A stretch of DNA of 64,000 nucleotides. It comes from Streptomyces sp. 11x1. GTDB lineage: Bacteria > Actinomycetota > Actinomycetes > Streptomycetales > Streptomycetaceae. Shown piece after piece: positions 54,154-62,730 of the stretch. The stretch's first letter is position 1, and every line of letters begins with the position of its first letter. The stretch covers positions 7,899,001 through 7,963,000 of the forward strand of contig NZ_CP122458.1 of the NCBI RefSeq assembly GCF_032598905.1. Reading direction: 5' to 3'. The translations under genes were made by a program, and so were the position numbers. Under the pieces are notes generated by a model that was given only the letters and a program-made list of their open reading frames with translations, was not told the DNA's origin and made no database searches.

Positions 54154-55266
54154 CTACGTCGCGTCGTACTCCTCCGCGACGTTCTTCTCCTCGGCCTTCC
54201 CCGGCCCCACCACCCCGCCGGCCTCCCGCTCAGGCAGCTCCGCCGCCAACACCGCCGCCGCCCGCACCAGAGGCAGCGCCAGCAGCGCGCCCGCCCCCTC
54301 GCCGACCTTCACCCCGTGGTCGAGCAGCGGCTCGATCGCCATCCGGTCCAGCGCCTTGGCCTGCGCCGGCTCCCCGCTGCCCTGCCCGGCCAGCCACCAG
54401 TCCGGCGCCCGGAACGCGACCCGCTGGGCGACCAGCGCGCACGCCGCCGACACCACCCCGTCCAGGATCACCGGCGTCTTGCGCACCGCGCTCTGCAGCA
54501 GGAACCCGGTCATGGCGGCGAGATCCGCCCCACCCACGGTCGCCAGCAACTGCAACTGGTCCCCGAGCACCGGCCGGGCCCGCCGCAGGGAGTCCCGTAC
54601 GGCCGCGCACTTGCGCATCCACGCCAGATCGTCGATCGCCCGCCCACCGCGCCCGGTCACGACCGACGCATCGGTCCCGCACAGCCCGGCGACGAGGACC
54701 GCCGCCGCCGTGGTTCCCCCGACACTCACATCACCGAGGACGACGAGGTCGGTCCCGGAGTCCGCCTCCTCGTCCGCGAGGGCGACGCCCACCCGGAACG
54801 CGGCCTCCGCCTCCTGAGCCGTCAGCGCGTCCTCGACGTCGATACGCCCGGACCCGCGCCGCACCCGATGCCGTACGACCTCGACGGGCAACGCCTCCGG
54901 GTCGCAGTCCAGCGCGAGGTCCACCACACGGACGGGTACGTCGAGCTGCCGGGCCAGCACCGCCACCGGGCTGCTGCCGTCCAGGACGCCCCGCACCAGC
55001 TCCACCGCCGTGCCCGCGGCCCGCGCGGAGACGCCGAGTTCGGCGATCCCGTGGTCGCCCGCGAACAGCAGCACCCGGGGCCGTTCGATCGGCCGCACCG
55101 GCACGGCCGACTGCGCCGCCGCCAGCCACTCACCCAGTTCGTCGAGGCGGCCCAGCGCCCCGGGCGGCACGATCTGCCTCTCCCGACGCGCCTCGGCGTC
55201 GCGGCGCACCCCACCGTCGGGGCGCTCGATCAGATCGGTGAAGTCGTCGAGATTAAGCGAGCTCAT
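54154..55266 (-). CDS. cobT: Nicotinate-nucleotide-dimethylbenzimidazole phosphoribosyltransferase
   Basis: 370 residues. Forms alpha-ribazole phosphate from dimethylbenzimidazole. RVLLFAGDHGIAELGVSA, VLGDVSVGGTTAAAVL and VKVGEGAGALLALPL (catalytic Glu) are typical CobT motifs. The start at 55266 gives MSSLNLDDFTDLIE. The last 25 residues are an acidic lineage-specific tail. It supplies CobS. Confidence 0.94.
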   Translation of the reverse strand: MSSLNLDDFTDLIERPDGGVRRDAEARRERQIVPPGALGRLDELGEWLAAAQSAVPVRPIERPRVLLFAGDHGIAELGVSARAAGTAVELVRGVLDGSSPVAVLARQLDVPVRVVDLALDCDPEALPVEVVRHRVRRGSGRIDVEDALTAQEAEAAFRVGVALADEEADSGTDLVVLGDVSVGGTTAAAVLVAGLCGTDASVVTGRGGRAIDDLAWMRKCAAVRDSLRRARPVLGDQLQLLATVGGADLAAMTGFLLQSAVRKTPVILDGVVSAACALVAQRVAFRAPDWWLAGQGSGEPAQAKALDRMAIEPLLDHGVKVGEGAGALLALPLVRAAAVLAAELPEREAGGVVGPGKAEEKNVAEEYDAT

Positions 55267-55429
55267 TCGCCGAACAGTACCGGCAGGGATCGAACACGAC
55301 CGCGCCACACCATGACCCCGCGACGCATGTACGTCCCACCGCGCCAACGGCACGTCATTGCACCGGGAACGGGGCTCACGTACGTACCTTTTTGGGGCGA
55401 ATGTCTCTACGTCGCCCACAGGAGCCGCC

Positions 55430-56341
55430 ATGTCCCCCACCCCGCGGCCGGAGCCCGGCCCACTCGCGCCGGGAGTCGACCCCTTCCACGAACCGCGCCG
55501 GGAGGACTGCCCCTGGTGCGGCTCGCGGCAGTTGCGTACGCGGTTGCGCGCGCCGGAGGGGCGGCGGCGTACGCCGGGCACGTTCGTGGTGGACGAGTGC
55601 CGGGACTGCGCGCACGCCTTCCAGAACCCCCGGCTCACGACGGACGGGCTGCTGCTGCGGTACCACCAGCACGCCGCCGAGGACGAGTTCGGCACGCACC
55701 CCCTCGGGCGGCGCCGCCGCCGGCACCTGCGGGGTGCCGCCCGCGCGCTGCTGAGGTATCCCGAACCGGAGAGCTGGCTCGACGTCGGCACCGGACACGG
55801 CCACTTCCCGGAGACCGCGCATGCGATCCACCCGTACACCTCCTTCGACGGTCTCGACCCGACCCCGCGCGTCGACCGGGCCTGGGAGGCGGGGCGCGTG
55901 GAGGAGGCGTACCGGGGCCTGCTCACCGACCCCGAGATCACCACGCTACTGCGCGCCCGCTACGACGTGGTGAGCATGCTCCACCACCTCGAACACACCG
56001 CCGATCCCCGCGAGGAGCTCCGTGCCGCCCGCGCCGTGCTGCGCCCCGGCGGCCTGCTGCTGCTCGAAGTCCCGGATCCGGCCCGCCCGTTGGGGCCGCT
56101 GCCCGCCAGGAACCGACGCCTGTGGAAGCCGTGCGACCGCCCCCGCCCCCTGCACCTCGTGCCCCTGCGCAACCTGCTCGCCGAACTGCGCTCCCTGGGC
56201 TTCGAGGTCCTCACGGCCCGCCCGTGCACCCCCCTCCCGCCCCGCGCGCACCGCATCCTCGCGCGCCGCGCCACACCGCCGGCCGCCCCCGCAGCCCCCC
56301 GGGCGCCGATGGTCGAACGGGCGGATCCCTCAGCCCCGTAG
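55430..56341 (+). CDS. Class I SAM methyltransferase with zinc-ribbon N-terminus
   Basis: 303 residues from the ATG at 55430 with GGAG five bases upstream. A four-Cys cluster (EDCPWCGS and DECRDCAHAF, residues 26-60) precedes the SAM-binding motif SWLDVGTGHGHFPETA and the post-motif VVSMLHHLEHTADPREELRA. This layout matches methyltransferases with an N-terminal zinc site acting on sugars or small metabolites. The C-terminal 30 residues are Ala/Pro-rich. It converges on the cobU fusion gene and overlaps it by 12 bp. Confidence 0.88.
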   Translation: MSPTPRPEPGPLAPGVDPFHEPRREDCPWCGSRQLRTRLRAPEGRRRTPGTFVVDECRDCAHAFQNPRLTTDGLLLRYHQHAAEDEFGTHPLGRRRRRHLRGAARALLRYPEPESWLDVGTGHGHFPETAHAIHPYTSFDGLDPTPRVDRAWEAGRVEEAYRGLLTDPEITTLLRARYDVVSMLHHLEHTADPREELRAARAVLRPGGLLLLEVPDPARPLGPLPARNRRLWKPCDRPRPLHLVPLRNLLAELRSLGFEVLTARPCTPLPPRAHRILARRATPPAAPAAPRAPMVERADPSAP

Positions 56342-57532
56342 CGGCAGCGCCCGCCCCGCCACCACCAGCAGCACGTGTTCGCACTCCTGCGCGAAGGCCG
56401 CGTTCAGACGGCCGAGTTCATCGCGGTAGCGGCGGCCGGAAGCGGTGGCGGGGACGATGCCGGAGCCGACCTCGTTGGAGACGGCGACCAGTGTGCGGCG
56501 CGTGTGCCGCACGGCCTCGGTGAGCTCGGTGACACGCGCCCGGAGTGCGCGCTCCCCGCCCCCGGCCCACTCCGCGTCGTCCCACGCCCCCACCGCGTCC
56601 ATGGCGTCCGTCAGCCACAGCGAGAGACAGTCGAGGAGCAGCGGCGCCCCGTCGTCGTCCTTCAGCAGCGGGACGAGGTCGCAGGTCTCGACCGTGCGCC
56701 AGGAACCGGGCCGCCGCTCGCGGTGCGCGGCGACCCGCTCGGCCCACTCCCCGTCACCGCCCCGCAGTCCGCCGGTGGCCACGTACAGGACGTCCGGGAA
56801 CGCCTCCAGCCGCCGCTCGGCCTCCACCGACTTCCCGGACCGCGCCCCGCCGAGCACCAGCGTGCGCCGCGGCACATCGGGGACGTCCTCGTAGGCGCCC
56901 ACCACCAGCGTCGTCCCGTCCGGCACGGTGCGCGCGCCCGCCGCCGCGAGCCGGCGCGGCAACTCGCCGTCCGCCGGCACGTCGTGGTCGATGTGCACGG
57001 CCACGACATCGGTCGTCGGGCCCACCGCCCCCGCCGCCCGCAGCCGGGCCAGCGCGTCCGGCCGCCCCAGCACGTCGAGGAGCACCATGTCGTACGGCTC
57101 CGACGGCTCCTCCACACCGGCGGGCGCGGCCCCCGGCGGCAGATACAGCAGCCGCTGGCCGCCCGGACCGGTCACCGCGTACCCGGTCCCGGGCGAGTCC
57201 AGGGCCCGTGCCCGCACCCGGTGTCCGCTCAGCAGCGCCAGCTCCCGCCCGTCCGGCACCCGCACGGGTTGCGGCAACCCCGTCGGCACCTCCACGGCGG
57301 GCCCGTCGTGCGGGTGCGACAGCAGGACCTGCCGCACTCCGGTGAGCGTGCGCCCGGCGCGCGCGGCCGCGAGGGCGGCGCCCGGAGTGAGGTCGAGCAG
57401 CAGTGTGCCGTCCACGAGCAGCGCGGTCGCCCCGCGCGCGGCCACACCGAGCGCGGTCGCGCACACCGCACACGGACAGTCGGGGCGGGGCAGCCCCGCG
57501 GGGGCGCCGGTGCCGAGCAATGTCAGTTCCAC
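56330..57532 (-). CDS. cobU: Metallo-beta-lactamase-fold / CobU fusion
   Basis: 400 residues, two parts. Residues 1-215 resemble a PhnP-like metallo-beta-lactamase fold: MELTLLGTGAPAGLPRPDCP with a CPCAVC zinc-type cluster, and LLSHPHDGPAVE where the final His of HxHxDH is Gly. Residues 220-400 are CobU: P-loop LVLGGARSGKSVEAERRL, guanylylated His region ERVAAHRERRPGSWRTVE, LDCLSLWLTDAM, and SNEVGSGIVPATASGRRYRD. CobU phosphorylates adenosylcobinamide and attaches GMP. The first domain has lost a metal ligand, so hydrolase activity is uncertain. The start is a GTG at 57532. Confidence 0.9.
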   Translation of the reverse strand: MELTLLGTGAPAGLPRPDCPCAVCATALGVAARGATALLVDGTLLLDLTPGAALAAARAGRTLTGVRQVLLSHPHDGPAVEVPTGLPQPVRVPDGRELALLSGHRVRARALDSPGTGYAVTGPGGQRLLYLPPGAAPAGVEEPSEPYDMVLLDVLGRPDALARLRAAGAVGPTTDVVAVHIDHDVPADGELPRRLAAAGARTVPDGTTLVVGAYEDVPDVPRRTLVLGGARSGKSVEAERRLEAFPDVLYVATGGLRGGDGEWAERVAAHRERRPGSWRTVETCDLVPLLKDDDGAPLLLDCLSLWLTDAMDAVGAWDDAEWAGGGERALRARVTELTEAVRHTRRTLVAVSNEVGSGIVPATASGRRYRDELGRLNAAFAQECEHVLLVVAGRALPLRG

Positions 57533-57876
57533 GTAGGCGATTTTCCCGCGTCCCGATGAGTACTCGCAGATCTTGCGCGTCCGACCAGGGTCTGCCCGTC
57601 GGATCAGGTCACAGGGGGCCGTGGCGCCTCATGACCGCCGGTGAGCGTGGTCCGGTGCGTGCGGCTGCAAGGCGGAGGAGGTAGTCGACGCGGAGCGATG
57701 GGGGCCCCTCCCGCTCGAACGAAGCCGAGAGTGGCGGAGACCGACGACACGCGGCAGACGTGCGTGCCGGACCCCGCGTCTGGGACATGATCCGACGGAC
57801 AGGCCCTAGGCTCAGGGGGAACCGGATCTTGCTCGGTGCCGGGTGCGGTGCCGGGCCGGTACTTACGGAGGCTCAC
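57533..57876. other. Divergent intergenic region, cobU side
   Basis: 344 bp between divergent starts. I looked for a cobalamin riboswitch (B12 box GCCACTG and its folds) and saw none. No gene is visible. Confidence 0.5.
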
Positions 57877-58089
57877 ATGGCGGCATGGACGTGGCGGTTC
57901 GAGAAGGCCGACGGGACGGAGGTCCAGCCCGCGGTCCAGCCCGAGGAGTTCACGACCCAGGGGGATGCCGAGTCGTGGATCGGCGAGCACTGGAAAGCGC
58001 TGCTGGAGGGTGGCGCCGACCAGGTCCGTCTCTTCGAGGACACGACGGAGATCTACGGGCCGATGAGCCTGCACGCGCAGGACGCGTAG
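57877..58089 (+). CDS. Conserved small acidic protein, 70 residues
   Basis: ATG at 57877 with GGAG six bases upstream. Sequence features: AAWTWRFEKADGTEVQPAVQ at the start and LEGGADQVRLFEDTTEIYGP near the end, a compact beta-alpha pattern. No membrane segment. Homologues are widespread in Streptomyces with no known function. Confidence 0.82.
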   Translation: MAAWTWRFEKADGTEVQPAVQPEEFTTQGDAESWIGEHWKALLEGGADQVRLFEDTTEIYGPMSLHAQDA

Positions 58090-58184
58090 CGCTCCGCGGG
58101 TGGGGCGGGGTCCTGTGCGGGGCTCCGCCCCGATCCCCGTGTAAGGGGGGCGGGGGGTGTGGTTCGTGCACGGGTGCGGGCCCG

Positions 58185-58303
58185 GTGAGGCTTCTCGCGC
58201 AGTTCCCCGAGCCCCTGAAAAGCAGGGGCTGCGCCCCGTGCTTTTCGCCCTTGAGCGGCCGAAGGCCCTCAAGGGGCGCGGGGAACTGCGCGACCAGCCC
58301 CCA
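58185..58303. repeat. Dispersed palindromic repeat, copy 9
   Basis: Arms CGCGCAGTTCCCCGAGCCCC and near-complement with a loop almost identical to copy 1 (CTTTTCGCCCTTGAGCGGCC). The GATGGGACGGGTAGGGG module follows at about 58316-58375. Between convergent genes. Confidence 0.9.
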
Positions 58304-58379
58304 CCGGACCGGCAGATGGGGGTCGAAGGGGCGCGGCCCTTGAGGATGGGACGGGTAGGGGCGCCGGGGGCGAGAAGGC

Positions 58380-59177
58380 TCAGCCCCGCACGCCGCACAG
58401 GTGCAGCAACGCCGCCACCTGGCGATAAGGATCCGTCCGCCCGGCCCGCTCCTCCGCCGCGAGGAGCGCATCGAGGTCCCCCTGCCCGTCGGGCAGTCCC
58501 GCGTCGTCCGCGGCGAGGTCAGTGAACACCCGCACCCCGTACCAGGCGTGCAACGGCGCCCCGATCCCCGCGAGCGCGTCCGTCAAGGTCTCCAACCGAT
58601 CCGCCCGCACATCCAGCCCGAGCCGGTTCCGGTACGCGGTGGTGTCGAACGCGGCCAGCGCCCCGGCCCAGTCCCCGGCGAGCCCCGCCCGCATCGCGAG
58701 CGCGTCCCCGTTGCGGACGAGCAGCGACAGCAGCCCACCCGGCGCCAGCATCCGCGCCAGCCCGGCCAGCAGGGCGTCGGGCTCCTCGACGTACATCAGC
58801 ACCCCGTGACAGAGCACCACGTCGAAGCTGCCCGGCAGGAAGTGCACACCCGTGTCCCGGCCGTCGCCCTCGACGATCCGCATCCGCCCTCGGATGCCCT
58901 CGGGCTCGGCGGCGACCGCCTCCCGGGCCACGGCGATCAGCTTCGACTCGCGCTCGATGCCGGTCACCGCGTGTCCGGCCCGGGCCAGCCGCAGCGCCTG
59001 CGTGCCCTGCCCCATGCCCACGTCGAGCACCCGGAGCCGCTGCCCGACCGGGAATCGTCCCGCTATCTGCTCGTCGACCTGGCGCGAGACCAGCTCCTGT
59101 CGCACGACCTCACGCAGGGTGCCCAGTCGGTCCAGCCATGCCTGCGCGGCACCTTGTGAGAAAGGGGTGGTGCTCAG
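58380..59177 (-). CDS. Class I SAM methyltransferase, CTG start
   Basis: 265 residues. LRVLDVGMGQGTQALRLARA is the SAM motif and VLCHGVLMYVEEPDALLAGL the downstream motif, as in UbiG/UbiE-like enzymes. The natural N-terminus STTPFSQGAAQAWLDRLG begins at a CTG (59177) that overlaps the stop of the upstream DUF3043 gene as CTGA; GGAGAG lies five bases upstream. No ATG, GTG or TTG fits that position. Upstream in-frame sequence overlaps DUF3043 and is non-coding. Translation is probably coupled. The substrate is unknown. Confidence 0.85.
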   Translation of the reverse strand: MSTTPFSQGAAQAWLDRLGTLREVVRQELVSRQVDEQIAGRFPVGQRLRVLDVGMGQGTQALRLARAGHAVTGIERESKLIAVAREAVAAEPEGIRGRMRIVEGDGRDTGVHFLPGSFDVVLCHGVLMYVEEPDALLAGLARMLAPGGLLSLLVRNGDALAMRAGLAGDWAGALAAFDTTAYRNRLGLDVRADRLETLTDALAGIGAPLHAWYGVRVFTDLAADDAGLPDGQGDLDALLAAEERAGRTDPYRQVAALLHLCGVRG

Positions 59178-59773
59178 GGCCGCTCTCCGCGCTTGACCTG
59201 CGGCTTGGGCAGCCGGAGGCGACGCATCTGGAGCGTGCGCATGAGGGCGTAGGCCACGGCGCCCTTGGTGTTCGCGTCGGGGAAGCGCTCGCGCAGCTGC
59301 TTCTTCAGACGGAACCCGAGGCTGATCGAGTCGACCACGATCAGCACGATCACGAAGAGCCACAGCAGGAGCGCGATGTTCTGCAGCGACGGCACCTGCA
59401 CCATGCTCAGCACGAGGATGATCACGGCCAGCGGCAGGAAGAACTCCGCGATGTGGAACCGAGAGTCCACGTAGTCACGGGCGAACCGGCGGACCGGGCC
59501 CTTGTCCCGCGCCGGCAGATAGCGCTCGTCACCGGTGGCCAGCGCCTGGCGCTGCTTCTCCATCGCGGCACGGCGCTCGTCGCGGGAGCGCTTGGCGGCC
59601 TCCTTGCGCGTCGTCGGCGTATTGGCGACGCTTCGGCGCTGCCCCTGGGCCACACTCCGTTTCGGAGTGGGGCGCCCCTTGGGGGCCTGCGGGTCACGGG
59701 TCTGCTTGGAGTCGGTCACCAGCGCCTTGTCGGCGACCGATTCCTTCTCGCTCTTGGCGCGGCTACGGAACAC
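59174..59773 (-). CDS. DUF3043 membrane protein
   Basis: 199 residues from a GTG at 59773 giving FRSRAKSEKESVADKALVTD. A long charged N-terminus (QTRDPQAPKGRPTPKRS, RKEAAKRSRDERRAAMEKQR) precedes two transmembrane helices (about 115-160; FFLPLAVIILVLSMVQV and NIALLLWLFVIVLIVVDSIS). Matches DUF3043, an actinobacterial family of unknown function. It overlaps the methyltransferase by 4 bp and is divergent from pspA. Confidence 0.88.
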   Translation of the reverse strand: MFRSRAKSEKESVADKALVTDSKQTRDPQAPKGRPTPKRSVAQGQRRSVANTPTTRKEAAKRSRDERRAAMEKQRQALATGDERYLPARDKGPVRRFARDYVDSRFHIAEFFLPLAVIILVLSMVQVPSLQNIALLLWLFVIVLIVVDSISLGFRLKKQLRERFPDANTKGAVAYALMRTLQMRRLRLPKPQVKRGERP

Positions 59774-60116
59774 AAAACCCAAGGGTACGGGGTGCCGGGG
59801 CATGGACCCCAGCCGAGTGGGGAACGATCCGGCAACACCCGGCGTCCGTACTGGAGACAGAGCTGGGGCGACAGTTCGGAAAAGGGGGAGCGCGGTGACG
59901 GTTCGCCCGTAGCGGAGCTGAGGTATTTCGGGGAGCGGCCCGTACGCAACCCCGGGAGCCACCTACTCCCTACGCCGGAGCGGTGCCGCACACAGTCGTC
60001 CTTGGGGATGACCGCATCCGTCCCCGAACAGTGCGGTAATGGATGCAGGGCCCGTACTGTGGGTTCTGTCGCAGACCTGTGAGCTGGAGTCCGTCAGAAG
60101 GGGGCGCGCGAAGCCC
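59774..60116. other. Divergent DUF3043 / pspA promoter region
   Basis: 343 bp between divergent starts. Moderately lower GC around 60035-60060. I cannot assign a confident promoter. No gene is supported. Confidence 0.4.
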
Positions 60117-60917
60117 ATGAGCGGTGTCATGAAGCGTATGGGGATGATCTTCCGCGCGAAGGCGAACAAGGCCCTTGACCGGGCCGAGGACCCGCGCGAG
60201 ACCCTTGATTACTCGTATCAGAAGCAGCTGGAGCTGCTCCAGAAGGTGCGCCGGGGCGTGGCCGACGTCGCCACCTCCCGCAAGCGCCTGGAGCTCCAGC
60301 TCAACCAGCTCCAGTCCCAGTCCTCGAAGCTGGAGGACCAGGGCCGCAAGGCGCTCGCGCTCGGCCGAGAGGACCTGGCCCGCGAGGCGCTCTCGCGCCG
60401 TGCCGCGCTCCAGCAGCAGGTGACGGACCTGGAGACGCAGCACTCCACGCTCCAGGGCGAGGAGGAGAAGCTCACCCTGGCCGCGCAGCGCCTGCAGGCC
60501 AAGGTCGACGCGTTCCGCACCAAGAAGGAGACGATCAAGGCCACGTACACCGCCGCCCAGGCCCAGACCAGGATCGGCGAGGCGTTCTCCGGCATCTCCG
60601 AGGAGATGGGCGACGTCGGTCTCGCCATCCAGCGCGCCGAGGACAAGACGGCCCAGCTCCAGGCCCGGGCCGGTGCCATCGACGAACTGCTGGCCTCCGG
60701 CGCGCTCGACGACCCGTCCGGGATGCACAAGGACGACATCCAGGCCGAGCTGGACCGCCTCTCCGGTGGTACGGACGTCGAGCTGGAGCTCCAGCGTATG
60801 AAGGCGGAGCTGGCGGGCGGCCCGTCCGCGCAGCAGCAGGCCATCGAGGGCGGCACCGGCCAGTCGGCGCCGCAGCAGCAGTCCCAGCGCCAGGACACCC
60901 CGCGCTTCGACAAGTAA
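60117..60917 (+). CDS. pspA: PspA/IM30 family membrane-stress protein
   Basis: 266 residues, nearly all coiled coil. SGVMKRMGMIFRAKANKALD is an amphipathic N-terminal helix that binds stressed membranes; DYSYQKQLELLQKVRRGVAD, REALSRRAALQQQ-type and TKKETIKATYTAAQAQTRIG segments are PspA/ESCRT-III-like. A Gln-rich tail ends the protein. It protects the cytoplasmic membrane. I use the ATG at 60117; a second ATG at 60129 is close. pspAA follows after 28 bp. Confidence 0.95.
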   Translation: MSGVMKRMGMIFRAKANKALDRAEDPRETLDYSYQKQLELLQKVRRGVADVATSRKRLELQLNQLQSQSSKLEDQGRKALALGREDLAREALSRRAALQQQVTDLETQHSTLQGEEEKLTLAAQRLQAKVDAFRTKKETIKATYTAAQAQTRIGEAFSGISEEMGDVGLAIQRAEDKTAQLQARAGAIDELLASGALDDPSGMHKDDIQAELDRLSGGTDVELELQRMKAELAGGPSAQQQAIEGGTGQSAPQQQSQRQDTPRFDK

Positions 60918-60945
60918 GGCGACTCCCGTCCCGGAGGAGGGCGAC

Positions 60946-61224
60946 ATGATCGTTCGGATCATGGGGGAGGGGCAGGTGAGGCTGGACGACGTCCACTTCG
61001 CCGAACTGAACAAGCTGGACGACGTCCTCCTGGCGGAGATGGAGGTCGGCGACGGCCCGGGCTTCCGCCATACCCTCCACGCCCTCCTGGACAAGGTCCG
61101 CGAACTGGGCACCCCCCTGCCCGACGACTCCCTGGAACCTTCGGAACTGATCCTCCCGTCGCCGGACGCGACACTGGAGGAGGTCAAGCAGATGCTGAGC
61201 GACGACGGCCTGATCCCGGGGTGA
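60946..61224 (+). CDS. pspAA: PspA-associated protein PspAA
   Basis: 92 residues. MIVRIMGEGQVRLDDVHFAE at the N-terminus, EMEVGDGPGFRHTLHALL and a C-terminal LPSPDATLEEVKQMLSDDGL match PspAA. GGAGG lies upstream. Usually cotranscribed with pspA and thought to act with it; biochemical role unproven. Confidence 0.93.
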   Translation: MIVRIMGEGQVRLDDVHFAELNKLDDVLLAEMEVGDGPGFRHTLHALLDKVRELGTPLPDDSLEPSELILPSPDATLEEVKQMLSDDGLIPG

Positions 61225-61272
61225 GGAGCCTGAAAAGCAGGGGCGCGGGGAACTGCGCGACGGCCCCCACCG
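61225..61272. repeat. Dispersed palindromic repeat, copy 10 (right arm only)
   Basis: Begins at the pspAA stop: CCTGAAAAGCAGGGGCGCGG then GGAACTGCGCGAC. A following block (61295-61350) repeats the GGGGTCGAAGGGGCAGCGCC and GACGGGACGGGTGGGGG module seen after copies 1 and 9. Confidence 0.8.
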
Positions 61273-61431
61273 GACCCGCACCCGACAACGCACGGTTTCG
61301 GGGTCGAAGGGGCAGCGCCCCTGGTGACGGGACGGGTGGGGGCGGCGGGGGGCGGGAAACCTCTGCCCAGCCCCACAGGTACCGCCACCACCAGTTCCGC
61401 CCCCCACAACCGCCCCGTACCGTAATCAACC

Positions 61432-62673
61432 GTGAGCACCCTCCAGCGAGCCAGGACCTGGCTGACGGCGCACCCCCTCGCGCTGGACGCCGCCCTCGCC
61501 GCGGGCGTCCTCGTCGCGATGGTCGCCGGCTCCTTCGTGGACCCCAACGCCGACCACGGCGACAAGTGGGGCGCCCGCACCCCCGACGCGCTCAGCCTCG
61601 CGCTCATGGTGCCGGCCGCCGCCGTCCTCGTCGCCCGCCGCCGCACCCCCATGGCCGTCCTGGCCGCGACCTGCGCGCTCACCCTCGCCGAACTGGTGAC
61701 CGGCGACCCCCGTGCCCCCGTGGCGATGTCCGCCGTCATCGCCCTCTACACGGTCGCCTCCACCACCGACCGCCCCACCACCTGGCGCGTCGGCCTGCTC
61801 ACGATGACCGTGCTGACGGGCACGGCCATGCTCGTCGGCCCGCTGCCCTGGTATGCCCAGGAGAACATCGGCATCTTCGCCTGGACCGGCATGGCCGCCA
61901 CCGCCGGGGACGCGGTCCGCAGCCGCCGCGCCTTCGTGCACGCCATCAGGGAGCGCGCCGAACGGGCGGAGCGCACCCGCGAGGAGGAGGCCCGCCGCCG
62001 GGTCGCCGAGGAGCGGCTGCGGATCGCCCGCGACTTGCACGATGTCGTCGCCCACCACATCGCCCTGGTCAATGTGCAGGCCGGAGTCGCCGCGCACGTC
62101 ATGGACAAGCGGCCCGACCAGGCCAAGGAGGCCCTCGCCCACGTCCGTGAGGCCAGCCGCTCCGCGCTGGGCGAACTCCGCGCCACGGTCGGGCTGCTGC
62201 GCCAGTCCGGCGACCCCGAGGCACCCACCGAACCCGCCCCGGGCCTGGTCCGGCTCGACGAACTCGTCGGCACCTTCCACAGCGCCGGCCTCGCGGTGGA
62301 GGTGGTCCGCGCCGACGAGGGGGTGAGCCTCCCGGCCGCCGTCGACCTGGCTGCGTACCGCGTCATCCAGGAGGCGCTCACCAATGTGCACAAGCACGCC
62401 GGTGAGGCGGCGAAGGCCGAGGTCAGCGTCGTACGCGTCGGCCCGGACGTGGAGATCACCGTCCTCGACAACGGCACCGGACGGACCGCGGCGGGCGACA
62501 CGAATCCCGAGAACCCCGAGGGCGGCGGGCACGGCCTGCTCGGTATGCGCGAACGCGTCGCCGCGCTCGGCGGCACCCTCACCACCGGCCCCCGCTACGG
62601 CGGCGGCTTCCGGGTCCATGCGATCCTGCCGCTCAAGACCCGAACGACCACCGCGGAAGACGTACGACCGTGA
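61432..62673 (+). CDS. NarL-type sensor histidine kinase
   Basis: 413 residues from a GTG at 61432. Four to five N-terminal transmembrane helices (residues 1-150), then a HisKA_3 dimerisation domain with RIARDLHDVVAHHIALVNVQ (phospho-His) and an HATPase domain with QEALTNVHKHAGEA, DNGTG and GGHGLLGMRERVAALGG. No large extracellular domain, so it may sense membrane or intramembrane signals. Paired with the response regulator 57 bp downstream. The start may be leaderless; no good ribosome binding site is seen. Confidence 0.93.
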   Translation: MSTLQRARTWLTAHPLALDAALAAGVLVAMVAGSFVDPNADHGDKWGARTPDALSLALMVPAAAVLVARRRTPMAVLAATCALTLAELVTGDPRAPVAMSAVIALYTVASTTDRPTTWRVGLLTMTVLTGTAMLVGPLPWYAQENIGIFAWTGMAATAGDAVRSRRAFVHAIRERAERAERTREEEARRRVAEERLRIARDLHDVVAHHIALVNVQAGVAAHVMDKRPDQAKEALAHVREASRSALGELRATVGLLRQSGDPEAPTEPAPGLVRLDELVGTFHSAGLAVEVVRADEGVSLPAAVDLAAYRVIQEALTNVHKHAGEAAKAEVSVVRVGPDVEITVLDNGTGRTAAGDTNPENPEGGGHGLLGMRERVAALGGTLTTGPRYGGGFRVHAILPLKTRTTTAEDVRP

Positions 62674-62730
62674 GCCGCACGGTCGAGGCGGCGGCCGTAC
62701 GACCGTGACCAGCGCCCCGGGGGACCCCGT

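Noticed and set aside
57533..57876. Cobalamin riboswitch upstream of cobU
   Set aside because: No B12 box or the expected conserved core could be seen on either strand.
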